Source: JBPOFM01 sp051252455
GTDB taxonomy: Bacteria; Bacteroidota; Bacteroidia; Flavobacteriales; Flavobacteriaceae
Assembly: GCA_051252455.1 (NCBI GenBank)
Contig: JBPOFM010000001.1
Span: 930,001-994,000, forward strand
Length of the DNA stretch: 64,000 bases
Reading direction: 5' to 3'
Shown: in pieces, positions 29,050-39,008 of the stretch
Layout of the letters: every line of letters begins with the position of its first letter
Numbering within the stretch: position 1 is the first letter of the stretch
Made by a program: the position numbers and the translations under genes
Notes under the pieces: generated by a model
The model's input: the letters and a program-made list of their open reading frames with translations, nothing else
Told to the model about the DNA's origin: nothing
Database searches by the model: none

Positions 29050-30405
29050 TTATTCTACTCTCTTTTTTCTTTTTTCACCTGATTTAGGCTCTTTTTCTTG
29101 AGCGGAGGACAACAGCCATGAACTATGGTTAAGAGGTGTCCATTTGACATTTGCGAGATCCACTTCAGGATCAATGAGTCGTTGAATGGGATTGTTGTTT
29201 ACTCGCACATGAGCATTGACGTATACCTTGACATCGATTCCTTTTTTCGCGAAATCCTTTTTGAGGTATTGACAAAATTGCCATATTACATCTGGTTTTG
29301 TACTGGCTGAACGCTGCTGACGTAGGGTAAGATATTCATCCAGTTTAATAGGTATGACTTCATTTGTATTAGCATCCACTACTTTGTAAGACGTTGAGCC
29401 ACTTTTGGAACGCAACATCATGCGCCAAGACAATCGATGGCCTTCTTCTGTCCATAAAACATCATCCTTAAAAAACCAATGGCGTAAGGGTAAGCCAATT
29501 TGAACGATAAAATAAAGCGAAAAGACAATTATAAACGGTGTTTTGTAATTGGGTACAACAACTTCATTTTCTACATAAAGTGGTTTTCTTTTAAGAAATA
29601 TATTCCGAATGGTTTTTGGTTCAAAAAAGAATAAAGCAAAGGCAATAGATAAATATGGAAAAATCCCAACCTGAAACACGAAGGAATTAAATAAATGGAA
29701 AAAGAGGGAAATGAAAAATGCCCATTTTCTGGTTGGTTTGAATAACAGCAAAGGAATAATCAACCCATCAAACAAGAGGCCGCCATAACTAACGAAATAA
29801 TGCACCCATTTTTGTTGTAATACATCTCCAATCAACCAATAGTCTTTTTTTCCACGAAGAATGACCTCCATAACAGATGCATTTAACCAATCTGGATACA
29901 TTTTGGCAATAGAAGCGTAGGAGTAAACAATGAACATCTGCAAAATAAAGGCCATGCTACACCATTGCGGCATCGAAATACTTTGAATGGAGGGCTTAAG
30001 TTTTGCATCGACTGAAAAATATCTGTTGGCGGGTTGAAACACCATGATGGCGCTCAATAATATCAATAGATAATAGTGATTGTTATAGGAAGACTTTTGC
30101 ATAAGATAACAACCAGTCCACAAAAGCGTAAATGTAATCATGGCCATTCGATACTTGTAACCGACCATAATAAGCAAACCGCAAACGCCCATAAGTGCAT
30201 AGTAAATATACATGCCATTGCCTGGTAATGGTTGAATCCATTCAAAACCTATAAATGAAAAAGTGAATTTTGGTTGTATCAAGCTTCTGTCGATCCATCC
30301 TGTAAAAATCGCACCGACACTTTCCAAAAAAAGAAGCAATCCGAAAACAACTCGAAATACGATTAAAGCACTGTTGTCGATACGTTTAAAAAGAAATTTA
30401 ATCAT
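29050..30405 (-). CDS. HTTM-domain membrane protein (vitamin K carboxylase-like)
   Basis: A 451-aa integral membrane protein with about eight hydrophobic helices and a soluble C-terminal part. The N-terminal segment NSALIVFRVVFGLLLFLESV and the region HLFNSFVFQVGIFPYLS are characteristic of HTTM proteins, relatives of gamma-glutamyl carboxylase. In Flavobacteriia this gene often neighbours ribF, as it does here (8-base overlap). Function in bacteria is not established. The last 20 residues are highly basic. Confidence 0.87.
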   Translation of the reverse strand: MIKFLFKRIDNSALIVFRVVFGLLLFLESVGAIFTGWIDRSLIQPKFTFSFIGFEWIQPLPGNGMYIYYALMGVCGLLIMVGYKYRMAMITFTLLWTGCYLMQKSSYNNHYYLLILLSAIMVFQPANRYFSVDAKLKPSIQSISMPQWCSMAFILQMFIVYSYASIAKMYPDWLNASVMEVILRGKKDYWLIGDVLQQKWVHYFVSYGGLLFDGLIIPLLLFKPTRKWAFFISLFFHLFNSFVFQVGIFPYLSIAFALFFFEPKTIRNIFLKRKPLYVENEVVVPNYKTPFIIVFSLYFIVQIGLPLRHWFFKDDVLWTEEGHRLSWRMMLRSKSGSTSYKVVDANTNEVIPIKLDEYLTLRQQRSASTKPDVIWQFCQYLKKDFAKKGIDVKVYVNAHVRVNNNPIQRLIDPEVDLANVKWTPLNHSSWLLSSAQEKEPKSGEKRKKRVE

Positions 30406-31330
30406 GGCAATTCAGGAATTTTTTAGCGTCGACTTTATCTTTTTTAAGTTGTAGTTTTAATAACTCCAAGGATTCAAATTTATGTTCATCCCGAAGTCGC
30501 TCCAAGAATTCTACTTTAATGGTTTGGTCATAAATATCTTGATCAAAATCAAAGAAATGCACTTCAATGGATTGTTGCGAGCCATTCACGGTTGGATTCG
30601 TCCCGATGTTCATCATTCCAAATAAGTTTTTGTCTTGAACAGTTCCTTTCACAATATACACACCATCCTTTGGAATCAGTTTATAGTCTGCTTCTATTTG
30701 AATATTTGCGGTCGGAAATCCGATTTCTTTGCCTAGTCCTTTGCCTTTAATAACAGTGCCTATCAAAAAAAATGGATAGCCCAAATACGAATTCGCCGTC
30801 AGAATATCACCTTGTAGCAAAGCGGTTCTGATTTTTGTGGAACTGACAGATACATCTTTAACATCCTGTACTGAAATTTCTTCAACTTCAAATCCAAATT
30901 CTTCGCCAAATGATTTTAAATCTTCAATATTGGCACTTCTGTTTTTGCCAAATTGATGATCATAGCCAATGATAATATATTTGGCTCGCAAACCATCAAC
31001 TAAGACTGTTTTCACAAAGTCACGTGCTGTTAGATTGGCAAATTCTTTGGTGAATGTTTTGATGACCATCTGATTCAATCCTAAAGAAGACAGAATTGTT
31101 TCGCGTTCTTCAATAGTATTTAGCAGTTTTAATTCAGAGTTTTTCTGCAGCACCATTCTGGGGTGAGGAAAAAACGTCAATACTATGGATTTTAATTCCT
31201 TTTCTTTTCCAACTTTTATCAGTCTTTTGATGATTTTCTGATGACCAATATGAACGCCGTCAAATGTACCAATCGTAATGATAGTTTGATTATTTTGATC
31301 GGATTGTGAATAATTCACCACTTTATTCAT
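30398..31330 (-). CDS. ribF: Bifunctional riboflavin kinase/FAD synthetase
   Basis: A 310-aa enzyme that phosphorylates riboflavin to FMN and adenylates FMN to FAD. The adenylyltransferase domain has GTFDGVHIGHQKII near residue 20, and the kinase domain GKGLGKEIGFPTANIQIE near residue 175. I start at ATG 31330 because the extra 28 codons upstream (LRVQIFSNLIFF) are atypical hydrophobic sequence not seen in RibF. It overlaps the HTTM gene by 8 bases, so the two are coupled. Confidence 0.94.
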   Translation of the reverse strand: MNKVVNYSQSDQNNQTIITIGTFDGVHIGHQKIIKRLIKVGKEKELKSIVLTFFPHPRMVLQKNSELKLLNTIEERETILSSLGLNQMVIKTFTKEFANLTARDFVKTVLVDGLRAKYIIIGYDHQFGKNRSANIEDLKSFGEEFGFEVEEISVQDVKDVSVSSTKIRTALLQGDILTANSYLGYPFFLIGTVIKGKGLGKEIGFPTANIQIEADYKLIPKDGVYIVKGTVQDKNLFGMMNIGTNPTVNGSQQSIEVHFFDFDQDIYDQTIKVEFLERLRDEHKFESLELLKLQLKKDKVDAKKFLNCHD

Positions 31331-31406
31331 AAAGTTTATAGAATTAACTAACTTTAAATAAAAAAAAATTAAATTTGAAAAAATTTGAACACGTAACTTA
31401 TATATT

Positions 31407-34088
31407 ATGAACACAAAACTACATTATGTTTTTACATTAACAATGGTTTTTTTAGCGTTCTCTGCGTCAGGACAAAAAAACAAGTTTGTTAAAATTAGTA
31501 ACGAAATTTCTTTTGATCAAAGTGCTTTAACTAGCAATGATGTAAAAGCATTCGAAAGCTATGAAATCAATGAAGAAAGATTAAGAACAGAACTACAATC
31601 TGCTCCTTTGAGAGAAAATCTATCAGGAAGATCACAATTTGTTATGGAATTTCCAACTGCTGATGGCAAAATGGAAACTTTTAGAATCATGGAATCTTCT
31701 GTATTCCATCCAGATTTACAAGCACAATATCCTGAAATCAGACAGTACGTTGGACATAGCCAAACAGGAAAAAACACTATTTTCTTTAGTATTTCTCCTT
31801 ACAACGGACTTAATGCTATTATGTTAGGTTCTGGAACCAATACAGTTTATGAGTCTTATAAAGACAATGTAAACAAAATCAAAGTTTTTGACAAAGGTTC
31901 AAAAATGAACTTTTCTGCTTTTGAATGTGAAACTATTGACTCACTTCATGATGCTGTAGATACTAACGGTCATTCTAATAGAGATGCTGATGATAGTCTT
32001 TTAAGAACCTATCGTTTGGCAATGTCTGTAACAGGTGAATATTCTGCTCTAAATGGGGGAACGCTTCCATCTGTAAATGCAGCTATTGCAACTACCATGA
32101 CCAATGTAAATGCGGTATTTCAGAATGATTTCAACGTACGTATGCAAATCATTCCAACCAACAATAATGTTGTTTATTTAACCGGTGCTTCTGATCCTTA
32201 TAGTGGTACTACAGATAATAACTATAACTCTGTTTTAGCATCTACATTGGACGCTCAAATTGGTTCTGCAAATTACGATATTGGACATTTAATGGCAGGT
32301 ATCGGAAATAACGGTAATGCTGGTTGCATTGGTTGTGTATGTATCAATGGAAGCGTTGCCAATGGTAACCATAAAGGTTCAGGGTATACTACAAGTACTG
32401 TTCCTAATGGTATCAATTTTGACATTGACTTTGTGGCTCATGAGATGGGACACCAATACGGAGGACGACATACATTCACTTTTCAGAGTGAAGGCGCTGG
32501 TGTTGCTCAAATGGAGCCTGGTAGTGGAAGTACAATTATGGGGTATGCTGGAATAACATCTCAAGATGTTCAATCAAATAGTGATCCTTATTTCCATGCC
32601 ATTACAATTCAACAAATTGTAACGTATGTTAAAAATACGGGTACGTGTTCAGTGAACACTAACACAGGAAATACAACTCCTGTTGTAAATGCAGGGAGTG
32701 ATCTTACCTTACCAATAGGTACAGCATTTAAACTTATAGGAACTGGTAGTGATGCCGATGGAGATATTGTTACGTACTGCTGGGAACAGTTCAATGAAAA
32801 CAATGGTAATGGCGGAGGTCTTCCAAGTGCAACCGCGACAAATTCAAACCTGCCTCTTTTTAGATCTTTTTTACCTACTACGAATCCGGTTCGAACATTT
32901 CCAGAATTATCATCATTACTTTCAACTGGAGTTAATGGTGGTACATGGGAAAAAGTACCAACTGTGACCCGAACGGCAGACTTTAGATTAACAATCAGAG
33001 ATAATAGAGCTGGAGGTGCAAGTAATACACATGATGACATGCGAGTTACTTTTACGAATACAGCCGGTCCTTTGGCCGTGACATCTCAAACGTCTGGAGC
33101 ACTTTGGACAAGTGGTACCAATGAAATGATCACATGGGACGTTAATAATACGACCTCACTTGCTGGTTCTGCAAATGTTAATATTTTATTGTCCACTGAT
33201 GGAGGCTTAACATACCCAACAGTGTTAGTGGCAAATACTCCAAATGATGGTTCGCAACAAATCACTGTGCCAAGTATGCCTGCTCCTTACTGTAGGATTA
33301 TGATAGAACCTACAGGGAATCAGTATTTTGCAATCAACTCTGCATCATTTCCTATTGATTATGAAATAAGTACAACCTGTGAGACATTCACGAACGATAC
33401 CGCTCTTTCCATTCCGGATAACGGTACTGCCTATACAGCTAGTACGATTATGTCTACATCAGGTGCAACCATTGGTGGTACTGTTAGTGTAAAAGCTTCA
33501 GTAGATATAACCCATACTTATCTTGGGGATCTTTATTTAGCTTTGCAAAGTCCTGCTCCTGCATCAACATTTATTCAGTTAGTTCAAGGTGCTTGTGGTA
33601 GCGCTGACGACATGGACGTTACTTTTGTAGACGGAGCTGGCGGTTTTGTATGTGCTAGTCCAACAGTGGGTGATGTTGCTCCATTACAGCCACTTTCTGC
33701 TGTGGATGGTCAATCTGCTGCTGGTCAATGGCTGCTAGGTGTTGCAGATACTGCGGCTCAAGATACAGGAACATTAAATTCTTGGTCTATAGAATTCTGT
33801 ACAACTACGGAGACTCCATTGTCAGTGCAAGAAAATGAATTGGTTGGTTTTTCTCTGTTCCCAAATCCAAACAACGGCGAGTTTACACTTAATTTGAAAT
33901 CCAATTCAAATCAAGACATTCAGGTACAGGTTTATGACATTAGAGGTCGTATTGTATTTAACAACTCTTACGCAAATACTCAAACATTCAGTCAGCCTAT
34001 CAATTTGAATTCGGTTCAATCAGGTATGTATCTTGTTAAAGTAAGTGATGGTGATAAGCAAACAACTAAAAAAATTGTTGTAGAGTAA
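31407..34088 (+). CDS. Secreted reprolysin-like metalloprotease with T9SS sorting domain
   Basis: An 893-aa exported protease. A signal peptide (MNTKLHYVFTLTMVFLAFSA) precedes a propeptide-like region. The zinc motif HEMGHQYGGRHTF starts at residue 345 (HExxHxxGxxH, metzincin type), followed by an Ig-like stretch. A P/Homo-B-type domain spans about 665-800 (IPDNGTAY...THTYLGDLYLALQSP). The C-terminal 85 residues form a type A type IX secretion sorting domain (FSLFPNPNNGEFTL, VYDIRGR, SGMYLVKVS). It should be released outside the cell. A TAAATTTG -7-like box occurs at about 31370. Confidence 0.93.
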   Translation: MNTKLHYVFTLTMVFLAFSASGQKNKFVKISNEISFDQSALTSNDVKAFESYEINEERLRTELQSAPLRENLSGRSQFVMEFPTADGKMETFRIMESSVFHPDLQAQYPEIRQYVGHSQTGKNTIFFSISPYNGLNAIMLGSGTNTVYESYKDNVNKIKVFDKGSKMNFSAFECETIDSLHDAVDTNGHSNRDADDSLLRTYRLAMSVTGEYSALNGGTLPSVNAAIATTMTNVNAVFQNDFNVRMQIIPTNNNVVYLTGASDPYSGTTDNNYNSVLASTLDAQIGSANYDIGHLMAGIGNNGNAGCIGCVCINGSVANGNHKGSGYTTSTVPNGINFDIDFVAHEMGHQYGGRHTFTFQSEGAGVAQMEPGSGSTIMGYAGITSQDVQSNSDPYFHAITIQQIVTYVKNTGTCSVNTNTGNTTPVVNAGSDLTLPIGTAFKLIGTGSDADGDIVTYCWEQFNENNGNGGGLPSATATNSNLPLFRSFLPTTNPVRTFPELSSLLSTGVNGGTWEKVPTVTRTADFRLTIRDNRAGGASNTHDDMRVTFTNTAGPLAVTSQTSGALWTSGTNEMITWDVNNTTSLAGSANVNILLSTDGGLTYPTVLVANTPNDGSQQITVPSMPAPYCRIMIEPTGNQYFAINSASFPIDYEISTTCETFTNDTALSIPDNGTAYTASTIMSTSGATIGGTVSVKASVDITHTYLGDLYLALQSPAPASTFIQLVQGACGSADDMDVTFVDGAGGFVCASPTVGDVAPLQPLSAVDGQSAAGQWLLGVADTAAQDTGTLNSWSIEFCTTTETPLSVQENELVGFSLFPNPNNGEFTLNLKSNSNQDIQVQVYDIRGRIVFNNSYANTQTFSQPINLNSVQSGMYLVKVSDGDKQTTKKIVVE

Positions 34089-34111
34089 TTACTATTCTTT
34101 AATATATTTTT

Positions 34112-34141
34112 AAAAGGAAGCTATTTTTAGCTTCCTTTTTG
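34112..34141 (+). terminator. Terminator after the reprolysin-like protease
   Basis: A perfect 12-bp stem (AAAAGGAAGCTA 34112-34123, TAGCTTCCTTTT 34128-34139) with loop TTTT runs into TTTTT on the plus strand. Confidence 0.9.
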
Positions 34142-34364
34142 CTTATATAATTTAGACATTTTTTTCTATTGGCTCCTTAATAAGATATCTATTTGCTTAT
34201 TGTGATTAATTAATTTGATTAATAGAAGTGATTGTTTATCTCTATTCATAAAACGAGATAGCAACGAATGCCCTAACACTAACGAAATTAAAGTTTTAGG
34301 AAGGTTGATTGTGTCATTATTTTTATTATTTTTAGCCCTATTTTAATAATTCTAGATAAAAATT
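34142..34364. other. AT-rich intergenic region before the pappalysin-like gene
   Basis: No open reading frame, RNA gene or convincing promoter was recognised here. It is the upstream region of a secreted protease gene and should hold its promoter. Confidence 0.5.
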
Positions 34365-36410
34365 ATGATGAAATCAATTACCCCGATTATTAAACATGTG
34401 CTATTTTCAGTAATGTTTGTTTTGTGTTGCTCCGTGGTGTCAGCGCAAGAAAGAACTTGTGGCATGGAGGCTTACATGGAAGAAAAAATGGCTAATCCCG
34501 AATTTGCCAGAGAATACCAAGCTAATCAATTGAAGTTTAGAGAAGAAGTTGCAAGATCACTTCAGAATGAAAGATCTACAAGTAGAAGTAATCCAATAGT
34601 GATTCCTGTTGCGGTACACTTTCCAGCAGGTAATGAAGCTAACAGAGCTTGTTTGGAAGCCTTGGCACAAACCCAAATTGATATTTTAAACGCAGACTAC
34701 ACCCAGACAAACGCAGATTTTGCATTATGGGGTAATGCGAGCCAATTTTACCCTGGTGTCGTGCCAGGTGCGGCCAATATTTATTTTTGTATTGCAACTA
34801 TAAACCATCCAGCGAATACCGATGCACAACTTGTAGAAGGTGGTCCAGCTGTTACTATTGGATGGAATTTCGGTAACGGAGGTGATTCAGATACGAGATG
34901 GGCTGGCTATATGAATTTTATTGTCAAGAACATTGGATCAAACCTTTTAGGTTATTCTCCATTAGGTGGAAGTATTGCTGCAGGTCAATCTGTGGTCATG
35001 AATTTGGGAGCCTTTGGCTCTGGAGCTGGATGTCCTGGTTATTCGCCTGGTGCGCCTTATAATTTAGGAAGAACAGTGACGCATGAATTGGGACATTTCT
35101 ACAATTTACCACATTCATTTACGAGTTCATGTAATACAGATGACGGTATTGCAGATACACCTAATGATTCCAATGGAAATGGAAATGGAGGATGTCCAGC
35201 TGCTGGATCTATCAACAGATGTGGTAATAATGTATTGACTATGAATTATATGGATTATGTGGACGATGCCTGCATGTATATGTTTACAACAGGTCAAACG
35301 AACATCGTTGAAGCTTATATTAACGTGTTGCAAGCACAGTTTAAACCGAATGTAACGGAATGCACATTTGCACCTAATTTCTTATTGACTGTAGCAAATG
35401 CAACGCAATCAGCCTGTCCTTCTGCCGGTTCTGTTACCTACAATTTCTTTTTTACTTCTCAAAGTGGTTTTAATGAAAACACAATATTTTCTGCCACAGG
35501 ACAACCAGCAGGCTCAACAGTGACTTTCAATCCTGCTTCAAGAAGCACTTCTGGACCTTTAACAATGACTGTAAACAATATAAGCGGATCATCGTTAGGA
35601 GACTATACAATTGCAGTAACTGGAACTTCAACGTCTGTATCAAATACAGAAGATGTTGTTTTAAATATAAGAACTACACCCTGTTCCTCAAATGGAAATA
35701 GTCAATATGCTACTAGTGTTACTGGTGTTACATTCAATACAATTAACAATTTAAATACGGGAAAATCTGCTGGAGGTTATGGTGATTTTATAAATTTGAC
35801 TACTAATGTTAACAGAAACAGTGCTTATCCTATAACGGTTAAAGTTAATACAGCGGGAAATTATACAAACCAAACAAGGGTTTGGATCGATTGGAATCAG
35901 AACTGTATTCTTGATGATTCTGGTGAAGAATATAATCTTGGAAACGCAACAAACGTTACCAATGGTGACACCGCTTCTTCACCTTTATCTATCACTATTC
36001 CTGTTGGAGCTCAACTCGGAAATACAATAATGCGAGTATCCACCAAATATGTGAGTGCAACTGATCCAGGACTTCCAATGGCGTGTCTTGCATCTTATGA
36101 TGGAGAAACAGAAGACTATACAATCAATGTACAGGCTGCTTTAGGTATTACGGAATTTGGAGTTGGTAACTTCTCAATCTTCCCAAATCCTAATAGTGGT
36201 CAATTTACGGTAAGTTTAAATTCTTCATCTACTGAAAGTGTATCAGTAATTGTTTACGATATCAGAGGAAGAAAAGTTTATGACAATAATTTTGAAAATT
36301 CTTCAAACTTCAATCAATCGATCAATTTGAACAATGTTCAATCTGGAATATATTTGGTTAAGGTGAGCAATGGAGGCAAACAAGCGACAAGAAAGATCAT
36401 CGTAGAATAA
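34365..36410 (+). CDS. Secreted pappalysin-like (M43) metalloprotease with T9SS sorting domain
   Basis: A 681-aa exported protease. A signal peptide (to about residue 27, CCSVVSAQ) leads to an M43-like catalytic domain with HELGHFYNLPHSF beginning at residue 240 (HExxHxxxLxH) and the Met-turn region LTMNYMDYVDDACMYMFT. A GEVED domain follows at about 470-590 (RVWIDWNQNCILDDSGEEY), then a C-terminal type IX sorting domain (FSIFPNPNSGQFTV, VYDIRGRKV, SGIYLVKVS). The start codon could be either of two adjacent ATGs (34365 or 34368). Confidence 0.93.
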   Translation: MMKSITPIIKHVLFSVMFVLCCSVVSAQERTCGMEAYMEEKMANPEFAREYQANQLKFREEVARSLQNERSTSRSNPIVIPVAVHFPAGNEANRACLEALAQTQIDILNADYTQTNADFALWGNASQFYPGVVPGAANIYFCIATINHPANTDAQLVEGGPAVTIGWNFGNGGDSDTRWAGYMNFIVKNIGSNLLGYSPLGGSIAAGQSVVMNLGAFGSGAGCPGYSPGAPYNLGRTVTHELGHFYNLPHSFTSSCNTDDGIADTPNDSNGNGNGGCPAAGSINRCGNNVLTMNYMDYVDDACMYMFTTGQTNIVEAYINVLQAQFKPNVTECTFAPNFLLTVANATQSACPSAGSVTYNFFFTSQSGFNENTIFSATGQPAGSTVTFNPASRSTSGPLTMTVNNISGSSLGDYTIAVTGTSTSVSNTEDVVLNIRTTPCSSNGNSQYATSVTGVTFNTINNLNTGKSAGGYGDFINLTTNVNRNSAYPITVKVNTAGNYTNQTRVWIDWNQNCILDDSGEEYNLGNATNVTNGDTASSPLSITIPVGAQLGNTIMRVSTKYVSATDPGLPMACLASYDGETEDYTINVQAALGITEFGVGNFSIFPNPNSGQFTVSLNSSSTESVSVIVYDIRGRKVYDNNFENSSNFNQSINLNNVQSGIYLVKVSNGGKQATRKIIVE

Positions 36411-36436
36411 TTCCATAAAAAGATCTATATTATATT

Positions 36437-36466
36437 AAAAGAGAGGCGTTATGCCTCTCTTTTTTT
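36437..36466. terminator. Bidirectional terminator between the protease gene and pth
   Basis: An 11-bp perfect stem (AAAAGAGAGGC 36437-36447, GCCTCTCTTTT 36453-36463) with a 5-base loop is followed by T on the plus strand and A-rich sequence on the other side. It touches the pth stop codon. Confidence 0.9.
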
Positions 36467-37097
36467 ATGCTCCATTGTATGTATTCATTGTATTGTTTAC
36501 ACCTGCTGTACCGAAGGATTTTATGAGCTCTAACGATTTTGCCAGACGTTCAGGCAGTTTTTGGTTTTCTTCTTCCGACCATTCGCCCAAGACATAATCC
36601 ACTTGTCTTCCTTTGCTGAAGGCGTCACTGATTCCAAAGCGAAATCGGTTGTAATTGGTGGTCTGAAGTTTATCTTGAATATCCTTCAAACCATTGTGAC
36701 CGCCATCGCTACCTTTCGTTTTTAGACGAATTGTTCCAAATGGCAAATTTAAATCATCTGTAATAACTAATAAATTATCAAGGGGAATATTCTCTTTGTT
36801 CATCCAATAGACGAGTGCCTTCCCACTTAAATTCATGTAGGTGCTAGGCTTGAGCAAAATAAACTGCCGACCTTTGAATTTATAAGTTGCAATATCACCT
36901 AATCTTTGGGTTTCGAAAATCAATGATTCTTCTTTAGCCATAAAATCAAGGACTTTAAAACCAATATTGTGGCGTGTATTGGCATAATCGTCACCGATAT
37001 TCCCTAGGCCAACTATTAGAAATTTTTTCATGCGATCCGCTTCATCTGTGATTGATTCTTGAGACGATTTAAATAAATCAAACAAAAATTTAAACAT
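36465..37097 (-). CDS. pth: Peptidyl-tRNA hydrolase
   Basis: This enzyme frees tRNA from peptidyl-tRNA dropped by ribosomes. Key motifs are GLGNIGDDYANTRHNIGF with the catalytic His, LLKPSTYMNLSGKA, and GGHNGLKDI. The frame gives 210 aa, including a 22-residue N-terminal extension (MFKFLFDLFKSSQES) before the usual start MKKFLIVGLGN at about 37031. I recall similar extensions in flavobacterial homologues and keep the upstream ATG, but the shorter start is possible. It is last in a prs-rplY-pth cluster. Confidence 0.94.
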   Translation of the reverse strand: MFKFLFDLFKSSQESITDEADRMKKFLIVGLGNIGDDYANTRHNIGFKVLDFMAKEESLIFETQRLGDIATYKFKGRQFILLKPSTYMNLSGKALVYWMNKENIPLDNLLVITDDLNLPFGTIRLKTKGSDGGHNGLKDIQDKLQTTNYNRFRFGISDAFSKGRQVDYVLGEWSEEENQKLPERLAKSLELIKSFGTAGVNNTMNTYNGA

Positions 37098-37121
37098 TCA
37101 TTTTTTTGGTAAAAATAAAAA

Positions 37122-37147
37122 AAGCATCCCGAATTAACGGAATGCTT
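37122..37147 (-). terminator. Hairpin between rplY and pth
   Basis: AAGCATCCCG (37122-37131) and CGGAATGCTT (37138-37147) pair with one mismatch and a 6-base loop. On the minus strand a run of T follows. It would attenuate read-through from rplY into pth. Confidence 0.75.
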
Positions 37148-37169
37148 CAATTTTTTTAAAGAATAGGAT

Positions 37170-37844
37170 TTATTCTTTTACCGCTGCAACATCATCAGTT
37201 TCCGTTGATGGTACACCTCCATTTTCTCCTTCTGTTCCTTCTTCACCAGCTGCGTCAGCTGCTGCTTCCTCCAATTCTTCTTCAAATTCAGCAACACTTG
37301 CTCTAGAACGTCTTACTTGACAAACTACAGTGTTATCTGGATGTAAAAATTTGTAATCAGGATTTGTTAATGAAGTAATGTATAATTTACTTCCAATTCT
37401 CAATGGAGTAATATCAGCTTCGATAAAATCAGGTAAATTAGATGGTAAAGCTTTCACCGTTAATTTACGCACATTTCGACGTAGTACACCACCATTCAAT
37501 ACACCTTTAGAAGTTCCTATTACGTGTACAGGAATTTCCATTGAGATTTCTTTATCTTCAAATAACTGATAGAAATCTATGTGTAAGATTCTGTCTGTTA
37601 CAGGGTGTAATTGGATGTCTTGCATAATAGCATTGAACGATGTTCCTTTGTCGATAGCAATCACAACTGTATGCGCACTAGGCGTATAAACCAGTTTAGA
37701 GAAAGCCAATTCAGGTGCAGAGAAATGCACTGGTTTGTCTCCTCCGTATAGTACGCAAGGAACCTGACCAGCATTACGTAAGGCTTTTGTCGCTTTTTTG
37801 CCCACGCTTTCTCTTTGAGATCCGTTGATTGTAATTGATTTCAT
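37170..37844 (-). CDS. rplY: 50S ribosomal protein L25, CTC form
   Basis: A 224-aa 5S-rRNA-binding protein of the long TL5/CTC type. The N-terminal L25 domain begins SITINGSQRESVGKKATKAL and contains VPCVLYGG. The C-terminal beta domain spans about residues 95-185, and an acidic tail (EEELEEAAADAAGEEGTEGE) ends the protein. The tail is typical of Bacteroidota. It lies 68 bases downstream of prs, with pth following. Confidence 0.95.
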   Translation of the reverse strand: MKSITINGSQRESVGKKATKALRNAGQVPCVLYGGDKPVHFSAPELAFSKLVYTPSAHTVVIAIDKGTSFNAIMQDIQLHPVTDRILHIDFYQLFEDKEISMEIPVHVIGTSKGVLNGGVLRRNVRKLTVKALPSNLPDFIEADITPLRIGSKLYITSLTNPDYKFLHPDNTVVCQVRRSRASVAEFEEELEEAAADAAGEEGTEGENGGVPSTETDDVAAVKE

Positions 37845-37912
37845 TTTTAAAATTTATAGTTAATAATTAATATTCATTTTTATGTTAAAATGCAGTTCAA
37901 AACTAGTTTAAC

Positions 37913-38854
37913 CTACATTAAAAATTTAGAACTGATTGATTTGTTATGATGTACATTTTGCATTACTTCTGCAAATAGATCAGCGCAACTGATCACTTTG
38001 ATTTTGTTACTTTTTTGTTTCAGAGGAATTGAATCCGTTACGATCAATTCTTCCAATTTGGAATTTTCAAGACGTTCGTAAGCATTACCAGATAAAATGG
38101 GATGTGTACAAATCGCTCTTACACTCAATGCACCCCGCTCCATCATTAAATCGGCCGCTTTGGTCAGTGTACCAGCAGTATCGACCATGTCATCCACCAA
38201 TACCACATTCTTGCCAGTGACATCTCCAATTAATTCCATATGTGTGATTACATTGGCTTTCGCGCGTTGCTTGTAGCAAATAACCACATCACTTTCCAAT
38301 GCTTTCGAATAGGCATAAGCTCTTTTGGAACCACCCATATCTGGTGAAGCAATGGTCAAATTATCGAGGTTTAAATCTCTCAAATAGGGTAAAAATACCG
38401 TTGATGCAAATAAATGATCTACAGGCTTTTCAAAAAACCCTTGAATTTGATCCGCATGCAAATCCATGGTTATAATACGAGTTGCACCTGCCGCTTCTAG
38501 CATTTTTGCTACTAATTTAGCCGCAATTGGCACTCTTGGTTTGTCTTTTCTATCCTGTCTTGCCCAACCAAAATATGGCAATACTGCTGTGACGTGTCTT
38601 GCCGAAGCACGTTTTGCAGCATCAATCATCAACAACATTTCCATCAAATTTTCTGGACCTGGATGCGTTGAACCGATGATAAAAATCCGTGTACCTCTTA
38701 TTGATTCCTCGTAAGAAGGTTGAAACTCACCATCACTATAAGTGGACGTAATAACGTTCCCTAAATGAGTGCCGTAAATAGCAGCAATTTTTTCAGCAAG
38801 TTCGGTACTTTGTGAACAGGCAAAAATCTTGGCTTCGGTAGCTACATTTGGCAT
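37913..38854 (-). CDS. prs: Ribose-phosphate pyrophosphokinase
   Basis: A 313-aa enzyme that makes PRPP from ribose 5-phosphate and ATP for nucleotide, His and Trp synthesis. It shows the Mg/ATP segment ITMDLHADQIQGFF and the PRPP loop VVLVDDMVDTAGTLTKAADL. ATG at 38854 is preferred over a TTG at 38860. It heads the prs-rplY-pth cluster, a common bacterial arrangement. Confidence 0.96.
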   Translation of the reverse strand: MPNVATEAKIFACSQSTELAEKIAAIYGTHLGNVITSTYSDGEFQPSYEESIRGTRIFIIGSTHPGPENLMEMLLMIDAAKRASARHVTAVLPYFGWARQDRKDKPRVPIAAKLVAKMLEAAGATRIITMDLHADQIQGFFEKPVDHLFASTVFLPYLRDLNLDNLTIASPDMGGSKRAYAYSKALESDVVICYKQRAKANVITHMELIGDVTGKNVVLVDDMVDTAGTLTKAADLMMERGALSVRAICTHPILSGNAYERLENSKLEELIVTDSIPLKQKSNKIKVISCADLFAEVMQNVHHNKSISSKFLM

Positions 38855-38957
38855 TTCCAATGGGTTGTTTTATAACGAATTAATCCGTCTTTTGTTTAAC
38901 AGGGTGCAAATTTAGGAATTTATTTGGACTGCTAAAGCAAAAAGCTGATATTTTTGG

Positions 38958-38987
38958 TTGTTTGTAATAAAATATTTTATAGTTTTG
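38958..38987 (+). promoter_or_regulatory. Promoter of tRNA-Leu (-33 TTG, -7 TAGTTTTG)
   Basis: TTG at 38958-38960 and TAGTTTTG at 38980-38987 with a 19-base spacer match the flavobacterial primary-sigma pattern exactly (TTG, N19, TANNTTTG). The tRNA begins 21 bases after the -7 box. Confidence 0.8.
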
Positions 38988-39008
38988 CAGTCCAATAATC
39001 CAATAATT

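Noticed and set aside
31331..31414. Extended N-terminus of RibF
   Set aside because: The extra 28 residues are hydrophobic and overlap the start of the divergent protease gene; RibF normally begins near its GTFDGVHIGH motif.
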